From the NCBI GenBank assembly GCA_023380415.1, contig JAMCRC010000007.1:1-10469 (forward strand): 10,469 nucleotides of DNA, given 5' to 3'. Under the pieces are notes generated by a model. That model was not told the DNA's origin, did no database searches, and was given only the letters and a program-made list of their open reading frames with translations. Position numbers and translations under genes: made by a program. This DNA comes from Patescibacteria group bacterium. GTDB taxonomy: Bacteria; Patescibacteriota; Minisyncoccia; UBA6257; GWB1-50-10. Shown one piece after another: positions 5,453 to 10,469 of the stretch (the stretch's first letter is position 1; each line of letters starts with the position of its first letter).

Positions 5453-7574
5453 TTCTAAACCTTACGACCCGAAGGCGGTGGAGCCGGAGATCTACAAGAC
5501 CTGGCTCGACTCCGGCTACTTCAACCCGGACACCCTGCCGGGCAAGCGGGAGAAAAATTACATCGTCTACATGCCCCTCCCGAACGTGACGGGTGCGCTC
5601 CATATGGGGCATCTTTTGAATAACTCCCTCCAGGATATCCTTATCCGCTATCACCGGATGCGCGGCTATCGCACCCTTTATCTTCCGGGTACGGACCACG
5701 CCGGCATCGCGACCCAATATAAGGTGGAGAAAGAGCTGCAGAAAGAGGGCACCTCGCGCTTCAAGCTCGGCCGCGAAAAATTCATCGAACGCGTCTGGCA
5801 GTGGAAAGAAAAATACGGCGGCGCCATCTTGAACCAGCTGAAGCAGATCGGCATTTCGGCCGACTGGTCGCGTCTGCGTTTCACCATGGACGAGACCTAC
5901 GCCAAGGACGTGAAGGCCGCCTTCGTCCACTACTTCGAAAAAGGCCTGATCTACCGCGGCGCGCGGACGGTCAACTGGTGCCCGCGCTGCGGCACGAGCC
6001 TCTCGGAACTCGAGCTCGAACACAAGGAAGAACAGGGTCATCTTTGGTACGTAAAATACCCAATAGCGAATAGAGAATCAGGAATAGAGAATAGAGAATA
6101 CATTATGGTTGCCACAACGCGGCCCGAAACGATGTTCGGCGACACCGCCGTGGCGGTGAACCCGCAGGATAAAAGATACGCCGCGCTTGTCGGAAAAAGC
6201 GTCAAACTGCCGCTCACGGACCGGGAAATACCGATCGTCGCCGACTTGAAGATCGACCCGAGCTTCGGCACCGGAGCGCTGAAGGTTACGCCCGCCCACG
6301 ACATCCTGGACTTCGAGATCGGCCAAAGGAACAAGCTCCCGACCATCCAGGTGATCGACGAGCGCGGCAAGATGAACGATAAGGCCGGAGAATATGCCGG
6401 AATGAAGACCGAGGAGGCGCGGGCGGCCGTCGTCCAGAAGCTCAAGGACCTGGGTTTCCTCGAGAAAGAGGAAGATTACGTCCACAATGTCGCGATCTGC
6501 TACCGCTGCGGACACGTGATCGAACCGATCCCCTCCATGCAGTGGTTCCTGAAGATGGAAAAGCTGGCGAAAAATTCTTTGAAGGCCGTTAAATCCGGTC
6601 AGGTGGATATCCGGCCGGAAAACTTCGAGACGATCTATTTCAACTGGCTCGAAAATATCCGCGACTGGACGCTTTCGCGCCAGCTCTGGTGGGGGCACCA
6701 GCTGCCGGTCTATTTCTGCAAAGAGGACAAAGACAAGTTCGTGGTCGCGGAAGAGAAACCGAAGGCCTGCCCGTTCTGCAAGCAGTGCGGCATGGAGCAA
6801 AGCGAGGACGTGCTCGATACTTGGTTCTCTTCCGCTCTCTGGCCGTTCGCCGGGCTATCGGAAAGCGACAAGAAGAAGTATTACCCCGGGAACGCGCTCA
6901 TTACCGCCCGCGACATCTTGAACCTCTGGGTCGCCAGGATGGTTTTCTCGGGCCTCGAATTCATGGGCGATGTGCCTTTCAAGGACGTCCTGATCCACGG
7001 GACCATCCTCACCAAGGACGGTAAGCGGATGTCGAAGAGCTTGGGAACCGGCATCGATCCCTTAAAGTACATCGACCAATTCGGTGCCGACGCCGCGCGT
7101 TTCGCCATCGTCTGGCAGGCGAACGGCCAGGACATCCGTTGGGACGAGGCGGCGGTCGCGGCCGGGAGGAAATTCGGCAACAAGATCTGGAACGCTTCCC
7201 GATTCGTGCTGGAACAGATGGGCGATGCGGCTCCCGAGTCCGAACCCGAACCGCAGACCGATGCCGACGAAGAGATACTCCGGAAGCTTGCGGCCGCCAA
7301 GAAGAGCACCGAACGGGCGATCGAAGAGTTCGAATTCTCCAAGGCGCTCCAGGGGCTTTACGACTTTTTCTGGCATGACTTATGCGACGTCTACCTCGAA
7401 ACATCAAAAAAACAAATGGCGGATAAAGGAGCGGCGACGCGGGGCGTACTATTCTTCGTCCTCGAATCGTCGCTCAAGATGCTCCATCCCTTCATGCCGT
7501 TCATCACCGAGGCCGTTTACCAAAAATTCCCCGGCCGGCGCGGATTGCTCATGGTGGCCGAGTGGGACCGATGA
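5439..7574 (+). CDS. valS: Valine--tRNA ligase, short form
   Basis: Class I aminoacyl-tRNA synthetase charging tRNA-Val in the cytoplasm. Motifs in order: P-N-V-T-G-A-L-H-M-G-H at 48-58 (HIGH signature), G-T-D-H-A-G-I-A-T-Q at 84-93, a C-P-R-C zinc pair at 181-184, the CP1 editing domain with A-T-T-R-P-E-T at 225-231 and T-P-A-H-D-x-x-D at 284-291, C-Y-R-C at 354-357, C-P-F-C at 444-447, D-T-W-F-S-S at 460-465, and the KMSKS-type G-K-R-M-S-K-S at 528-534. The anticodon-binding helical domain follows, with M-P-F-I-T-E at 686-691. At 711 residues it is far shorter than E. coli ValS (951): it stops soon after the M-V-A-E-W-D sequence and lacks the C-terminal coiled-coil arm. A repetitive insert occupies residues about 210-220 just before the editing-domain strand. 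The prsW-like gene starts 9 bp after its stop, so the two are probably cotranscribed. Confidence 0.98.
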   Translation: MKADFSKPYDPKAVEPEIYKTWLDSGYFNPDTLPGKREKNYIVYMPLPNVTGALHMGHLLNNSLQDILIRYHRMRGYRTLYLPGTDHAGIATQYKVEKELQKEGTSRFKLGREKFIERVWQWKEKYGGAILNQLKQIGISADWSRLRFTMDETYAKDVKAAFVHYFEKGLIYRGARTVNWCPRCGTSLSELELEHKEEQGHLWYVKYPIANRESGIENREYIMVATTRPETMFGDTAVAVNPQDKRYAALVGKSVKLPLTDREIPIVADLKIDPSFGTGALKVTPAHDILDFEIGQRNKLPTIQVIDERGKMNDKAGEYAGMKTEEARAAVVQKLKDLGFLEKEEDYVHNVAICYRCGHVIEPIPSMQWFLKMEKLAKNSLKAVKSGQVDIRPENFETIYFNWLENIRDWTLSRQLWWGHQLPVYFCKEDKDKFVVAEEKPKACPFCKQCGMEQSEDVLDTWFSSALWPFAGLSESDKKKYYPGNALITARDILNLWVARMVFSGLEFMGDVPFKDVLIHGTILTKDGKRMSKSLGTGIDPLKYIDQFGADAARFAIVWQANGQDIRWDEAAVAAGRKFGNKIWNASRFVLEQMGDAAPESEPEPQTDADEEILRKLAAAKKSTERAIEEFEFSKALQGLYDFFWHDLCDVYLETSKKQMADKGAATRGVLFFVLESSLKMLHPFMPFITEAVYQKFPGRRGLLMVAEWDR
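6068..6100 (+). repeat. In-frame purine-rich repeat insert inside valS
   Basis: GAATAGAGAAT occurs at 6068-6078 and again at 6082-6092, 14 bp apart, followed by AGAGAATA to 6100. Only 13 of the 40 bases at 6061-6100 are G/C by hand count. The insert encodes N-R-E-S-G-I-E-N-R-E-Y between K-Y-P-I and M-V-A-T-T-R-P-E, where ValS proteins have a short turn. The 13-mer GAATAGAGAATAG at 6082-6094 also occurs on the coding strand of murD (9256-9244), in the same reading frame. Confidence 0.88.
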
Positions 7575-7583
7575 TCGATTGAT

Positions 7584-8294
7584 ATGGAAGCTGTCCTAAG
7601 CTACACACTGACGTTCGTTCTCGCGGCCATTCCGGCCATCATTTGGCTCGTCTTCTTCCTCCGCGAGGACACCCATCCGGAGCCAAAGCGGCTCATCGCG
7701 ATCGCTTTCATGACCGGCGCCGTCGCGAGCATCCCGGTCCTGGGCCTCCAGATCCTATTCCAAAAGTTCGTCGCTTCGCCGCTCCACAATTTCCTTTTCC
7801 TCATATTCGGCCTGGCCGTCATCGAGGAAGTGTTCAAGTTCTTCGCCGCGCGGATCAGCGTCGGGAACGATCCGGCCTTCGACGAGCCCGTGGATGCCAT
7901 GATCTACATGATCGCCGCCGCCTTGGGGTTCGCGACCATCGAGAACCTCTTTATAGTCGGCGGAGAGATAAGCTCCCTGAGCATCGCCTCGGTCCTTACG
8001 GCCATCTCCACGCTCGGCTTCCGCTTCATCGGCGCCACGTTGCTCCACAGCCTGGCCTCGGGCCTTGTCGGCTTCGCCTGGGCCCAGGGGAAGATCAAGA
8101 AAAAGGTCGGGTGGTACGTCACGATCGGTCTCGCCGCGGCAACCGTCCTTCACGCCGCCTTCAATCTTTTGGTCTACCAGTTCCAGGACGTGAATATGCT
8201 CTATCCGTCGCTCTTCCTAGTATTCGCCGCCCTTTTCATACTCAAGGATTTCGACATTTTGAAAGTGGAGGAGGCGAAACATCCTCATTTTTGA
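7584..8294 (+). CDS. PrsW-family intramembrane protease
   Basis: A 236-residue polytopic protein with about seven hydrophobic segments. It carries the PrsW/glutamic-type CAAX-protease-like motifs: E-D-T-H-P-E-P at 28-34 after the first helix, the active-site E-E-V-F-K-F-F-A at 81-88 (Glu81, Glu82, Lys85), F-D-E-P-V-D-A-M-I-Y at 99-108, G-F-A-T-I-E-N at 115-121, and membrane histidines His155 and His190 (H-A-A-F-N). PrsW in Bacillus subtilis makes the first cut in the anti-sigma factor RsiW under envelope stress; related proteins cut other membrane substrates. No anti-sigma or sigma factor gene is in the window, so the substrate is unknown. It starts 9 bp after valS without a Shine-Dalgarno sequence, and its stop abuts the hsp20 promoter. 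The gene symbol is left blank because orthology to prsW cannot be shown here. Confidence 0.9.
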   Translation: MEAVLSYTLTFVLAAIPAIIWLVFFLREDTHPEPKRLIAIAFMTGAVASIPVLGLQILFQKFVASPLHNFLFLIFGLAVIEEVFKFFAARISVGNDPAFDEPVDAMIYMIAAALGFATIENLFIVGGEISSLSIASVLTAISTLGFRFIGATLLHSLASGLVGFAWAQGKIKKKVGWYVTIGLAAATVLHAAFNLLVYQFQDVNMLYPSLFLVFAALFILKDFDILKVEEAKHPHF

Positions 8295-8300
8295 TATAAT
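8292..8300 (+). promoter_or_regulatory. Extended -10 promoter for hsp20
   Basis: T-G-A-TATAAT is an extended -10 (TGn plus the perfect hexamer at 8295-8300). The TGA is also the stop codon of the preceding protease gene. No canonical -35 is seen at 17 bp, which is acceptable for extended -10 promoters. Transcription would begin near 8307, leaving almost no leader before the ATG at 8310, so the heat-shock gene may be translated from a leaderless or near-leaderless mRNA. Confidence 0.6.
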
Positions 8301-8309
8301 ATTGGAACA

Positions 8310-8750
8310 ATGGCGGAAGATAACGATAAAAAAGACATCTTCGTCGAACTCGCGAAAGTAAAAAGCGCGCCGGCCTCGCTCAAGATAAACGAGGAGACGA
8401 CGGTCGCGGAGAACGACAGCGAAGGGACCCTTACCGTCGACGTTTATGAGGACGGGGACGATATCGTGGTCCAATCGACGGTCGCGGGCGTCGAGGACGA
8501 CAAGCTCGAGGTGAATATAACGGCCGAGTCGGTGACGATCCGCGGCGAGCGGGAAAGGAACGACAAGGTCGAAGACAAGGATTACTTCTATCAGGAGCTT
8601 TTTTGGGGGACCTTTTCCCGCACCGTCATTCTGCCTCACGAGGTGGACCCCGAACATTCTTCGGCCTCGCTCAAGAACGGCATTCTTACCGTCCGCATGC
8701 CCAAGCTCGATCGGGCGAAGGCGAAAAAATTGAAAGTGAAAACGGATTAG
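8310..8750 (+). CDS. Small heat-shock protein, Hsp20/alpha-crystallin family
   Basis: A 146-residue ATP-independent holdase chaperone of the cytoplasm. A charged N-terminal arm (1-39) leads into the alpha-crystallin domain (about 40-131). The domain opens with L-T-V-D-V-Y-E-D-G-D-D-I at 41-52, continues with V-A-G-V and L-E-V-N-I-T at 58-71 and I-R-G-E-R at 77-81, and closes with the signature A-S-L-K-N-G-I-L-T-V at 119-128 followed by a Lys-rich tail. The C-terminal I-x-I/V motif used for oligomer assembly is not obvious (L-K-V at 141-143 may substitute). It has its own extended -10 promoter overlapping the upstream stop codon and ends just before a strong terminator. It follows a PrsW-type protease, so both may serve envelope or protein-stress responses, which is inference. 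Confidence 0.95.
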   Translation: MAEDNDKKDIFVELAKVKSAPASLKINEETTVAENDSEGTLTVDVYEDGDDIVVQSTVAGVEDDKLEVNITAESVTIRGERERNDKVEDKDYFYQELFWGTFSRTVILPHEVDPEHSSASLKNGILTVRMPKLDRAKAKKLKVKTD

Positions 8751-8751
8751 G

Positions 8752-8766
8752 CGCCGGTCGCCGGCG
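8752..8766. other. GC-rich hairpin after hsp20
   Basis: CGCCGG-TCG-CCGGCG is a perfect 6-bp stem with a 3-base loop, starting just past the hsp20 stop codon and ahead of the main terminator. It lacks a plus-strand T run. It may protect the mRNA 3' end or add to termination for leftward transcripts, since the minus strand has a T run immediately before it. Confidence 0.5.
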
Positions 8767-8774
8767 ATAAAAAC

Positions 8775-8801
8775 ACCCCGCTTATGGCGGGGTTCCTTTT
8801 T
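8775..8801. terminator. Bidirectional intrinsic terminator
   Basis: ACCCCGC (8775-8781) pairs with GCGGGGT (8787-8793) across a 5-base loop, followed on the plus strand by TCCTTTTT and on the minus strand by GTTTTTAT. It can stop hsp20 transcription rightward and the murD/92-residue gene transcripts leftward. The TAA stop of the minus-strand small gene lies in its loop, so one arm also encodes that protein's last residues. Confidence 0.85.
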
Positions 8802-9060
8802 GGAGGTATTGGGGCTCCATTTCGCCGGCACTCGGCTCACGGCCGACGTTTCCGCCGACCACATCGGGCAAAAGCCGGGCGGCTTCGGCGGCAATGTCAG
8901 GATCGATGCCGGAAACGGCGGCCATTTCGCACAAGGCCCACCGCGCGTCCTTTTCGTTCAGCTTTCCTATGTGCGGAAGGACGGCCCTGGCCTTTTGGTT
9001 CGTTGATGCGTTGGCATTCTCGCCCGGAAACAGTTCGGCAAAGATATTATCGATGAACAT
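8782..9060 (-). CDS. Uncharacterised 92-residue protein
   Basis: I do not recognise this protein. It is small, soluble and acidic, with no signal peptide or membrane helix. The central part (about 22-68) looks helical: alternating Ala/Leu-rich stretches such as K-A-R-A-V-L-P-H-I at 23-31 and D-I-A-A-E-A-A-R-L-L at 55-64. A single Cys sits at 44. The tail from about 70 is Gly/Pro/Glu-rich and probably disordered. Reality as a gene is supported by the strongest ribosome binding site in the window (AAGGAG, 6 bases before the ATG), by its position 26 bp after the murD stop on the same strand, and by ending exactly in the terminator. It is likely cotranscribed with murD; that alone does not imply a role in cell-wall synthesis. 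Confidence 0.75.
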   Translation of the reverse strand: MFIDNIFAELFPGENANASTNQKARAVLPHIGKLNEKDARWALCEMAAVSGIDPDIAAEAARLLPDVVGGNVGREPSAGEMEPQYLQKGTPP

Positions 9061-9066
9061 CGATAT

Positions 9067-9073
9067 CTCCTTC
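9067..9073 (-). promoter_or_regulatory. Strong Shine-Dalgarno site of the 92-residue gene
   Basis: The minus strand reads GAAGGAG, then six bases, then ATG. This fixes the start at 9060 and contrasts with most other genes here, whose starts have weak or no Shine-Dalgarno match. Confidence 0.8.
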
Positions 9074-9086
9074 GATTTCGTGCTTG

Positions 9087-10469
9087 TTATATTTTCTTAA
9101 ACAACTTTTGCGAGTATAGGTTGAATCGCTCTCCACGGTCAAACTCGTTCTTGAACTTTTCAAAGCTCGCCGCTCCCGGACTGAAAAGAACAGTGAATTG
9201 AGAATGGCGAATAGAGGGACGCCGTTTCTGTGCTCCCGATCCCCTATTCTCTATTCTGTATTCCGAATTCTTGATCGCAACAAGAATATCCGGTAGTGCT
9301 TCGAATATCTGACGCGACGGGACTTTGAAGTCGGTTTTTCTTAACTCCGCGATCAGTTTTTGCGTGGCGCTGCCGTTCAAAAAACAGACCTGTTCGGGAG
9401 GGAGCATCTTTTTTATCTCCCGGGCGAGCGGCTTGAAATCCAAATTCTTATCCGTCCCTCCCGTGATCAAAATAATCCTCCCCTGCCTCGAAAAGCGGCG
9501 GATGGCGGCGACCGTCGCATCGGGAGATGTCGCCGCCGAGTCGTTGACGACAGATCGGCCATTCTTCCGCAGAACGACCTCTTCCCGGTATTTAATGTCC
9601 GGCAGATCGTGGATAGTCCGGGCGATATTCGCCCACGCCACGCCGGCCAAGTGAGAGGCAAGGGCCGCGGCCATAAAATTCGCCAAGTTATGCTCCCCCT
9701 TTTCTTTTAACGGCTCCATTGCCCCGGCGGATATCACCTCCTCGGTCCCGCCATTTGTTCTGAAAAATAGCGCTCCGTTCTTCGTAAAAACTCCCTGTTT
9801 ACCGTCCGGCAAAGAGCGGGCCGAGAAAAAATATATCTTCGATCTCGGCTTGCGGGACAAAAAGAATCGAGTCCATCCATTATCGGCGTTCAATACGAGG
9901 GCCTGGGCTCTTTTTTGGCCGCCGAATATTCCGGCCTTGGCCAAGGCGTAATCCTTCATTCCGCCGTAGCGGTTCAAATGGTCGGGGTAGAGATTGGTAA
10001 CGACGGCTATGCCCGGAGCGCGCTTCGCGCCCGGCAACAATTCGAGCTGCCATGACGAGAGCTCGACCACGGCCGTCGTGTCCTGCTTGAGTTTCCCGGC
10101 CAAATTCAAAAGAGCCACATCCGAAGAATTCCCTCCCAATATCGCCTTCTTTCCGCCGGTATTGAGGATGAAGCTTGTCCAATTCACCGTCGTCGTCTTT
10201 CCGCGAGTTCCCGTCACGGCGATGACTGGACTTGGAACGGCATCGAAGAACGATCTCGCGTCGTTCACTATCGTCTTTCCGTACTTCCGCGCCACTGCGA
10301 GATACCGGCTATCCCGCGGCACGGCGGGATTCACGACGATGACGTCATTGCTTTTAAAGTCATCTTCGCGGTGCTCACTCAGAACGAATTTTATTTTCTT
10401 GGCCAGCGGTCCCAGCGCCTTGATGGATGGAGCCAGAGCTTTTTTGTCGCGCAAGCCGAGATCGAAGAT
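9087..10469 (-). CDS. murD: UDP-N-acetylmuramoylalanine--D-glutamate ligase MurD, 5' end outside the window
   Basis: Mur ligase adding D-glutamate to UDP-MurNAc-L-Ala in cytoplasmic peptidoglycan precursor synthesis. The frame stays open through the right edge (I-F-D-L-G upstream of the TTG at 10454), and the usual N-terminal Rossmann strand is missing, so the true start lies beyond the window. Numbering from that TTG, motifs are: G-T-R-G-K-T-T-T at 82-89 (P-loop), E-L-S-S-W-Q-L at 131-137, N-L-Y-P-D-H-L-N-R-Y at 154-163, E-H-N-L-A-N at 254-259 (the Mur central-domain HNxxN region), V-V-N-D-S-A-A-T-S-P at 302-311, I-T-G-G-T-D-K at 330-336 and F-S-P-G-A-A-S-F at 424-431 (MurD C-terminal signature). 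These favour MurD over MurC, MurE or MurF. Residues about 396-420 are an unusual, repeat-derived insert just before the last signature. The 92-residue gene follows 26 bp downstream. Confidence 0.95.
   Translation of the reverse strand: MFDLGLRDKKALAPSIKALGPLAKKIKFVLSEHREDDFKSNDVIVVNPAVPRDSRYLAVARKYGKTIVNDARSFFDAVPSPVIAVTGTRGKTTTVNWTSFILNTGGKKAILGGNSSDVALLNLAGKLKQDTTAVVELSSWQLELLPGAKRAPGIAVVTNLYPDHLNRYGGMKDYALAKAGIFGGQKRAQALVLNADNGWTRFFLSRKPRSKIYFFSARSLPDGKQGVFTKNGALFFRTNGGTEEVISAGAMEPLKEKGEHNLANFMAAALASHLAGVAWANIARTIHDLPDIKYREEVVLRKNGRSVVNDSAATSPDATVAAIRRFSRQGRIILITGGTDKNLDFKPLAREIKKMLPPEQVCFLNGSATQKLIAELRKTDFKVPSRQIFEALPDILVAIKNSEYRIENRGSGAQKRRPSIRHSQFTVLFSPGAASFEKFKNEFDRGERFNLYSQKLFKKI
9195..9270 (-). 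repeat. In-frame palindromic repeat insert inside murD
   Basis: A 76-bp AT-rich segment begins with GAATTG on the plus strand and, read from its other end, begins with GAATTC. The first 21 bases of the two arms agree at 16 positions as an inverted repeat (shared blocks GAATT, GAAT and GAATAGA in the same order), with a GC-rich centre. It encodes residues about 396-420 of MurD (N-S-E-Y-R-I-E-N-R-G-S-G then a basic stretch to S-Q-F), sequence absent from ordinary MurD between the D-I-L-V-A strand and V-L-F-S-P-G. Its coding strand carries the 13-mer GAATAGAGAATAG (9256-9244) also found in valS. Perfectly in frame and stop-free. Confidence 0.88.

Noticed and set aside
6078..6800. 240-codon minus-strand frame within valS
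   Set aside because: Entirely antisense to a valS region with intact motifs; no promoter, no ribosome binding site and no recognisable family.
4741..9270. CRISPR array made of the short repeats
   Set aside because: The repeats are 11-14 bp, in coding sequence, not regularly spaced by unique spacers, and no cas gene is present.
10452..10454. TTG as the start codon of murD
   Set aside because: The frame remains open to the window edge and the family N-terminal strand should lie upstream, so this is an internal Leu codon.

Overview
The window looks like one stretch of a moderately GC-rich bacterial genome with very compact gene packing. The genes are housekeeping genes plus cell-surface genes. 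Short or shortened family members (a 711-residue valyl-tRNA synthetase, a 176-residue RecO), a single-pass surface protein with repeated beta-sandwich domains, and short AT-rich repeat words inside conserved genes all suggest a Patescibacteria/CPR (Parcubacteria-like) metagenomic genome. This placement is inferred from gene style, not from a phylogeny. No rRNA, tRNA, CRISPR array, transposase or phage gene was seen, and no gene-free stretch exceeds about 60 bases.

Layout. (1) Positions 113-4313, minus strand, read from right to left: a DoxX-family membrane protein, a membrane-embedded family-2 glycosyltransferase, recO, and a membrane-anchored protein with about four extracellular beta-sandwich domains. 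The first three are packed 9 bp apart or overlapping, so they look like one operon. The surface protein follows after 48 bp. (2) A short divergent promoter region around 4305-4356, built on a 13-bp palindrome. (3) Positions 4357-8750, plus strand: tsaD (tRNA t6A modification), valS, a PrsW-type intramembrane protease and an Hsp20 small heat-shock protein. (4) A bidirectional terminator at 8775-8801. (5) Positions 8782-10469, minus strand: murD (peptidoglycan synthesis, its 5' end cut off by the window) followed by a 92-residue protein of unknown function.

The most interesting signal is not a gene. Three conserved genes (tsaD, valS, murD) each carry an in-frame, stop-free, AT-rich insert made of short repeated words at a place where the protein family normally has a short loop. 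The valS and murD inserts share an exact 13-mer read in the same frame (giving I-E-N-R in both). The murD insert is bounded by imperfect inverted arms. This resembles a small palindromic or repeat element that colonises coding sequence, in the manner of Rickettsia palindromic elements.

One caution: the first 127 bases are an exact copy of 477-603, out of frame, and they supply the stop codon of the surface protein. This is probably an assembly end effect, so the real C-terminus of that protein is unknown.
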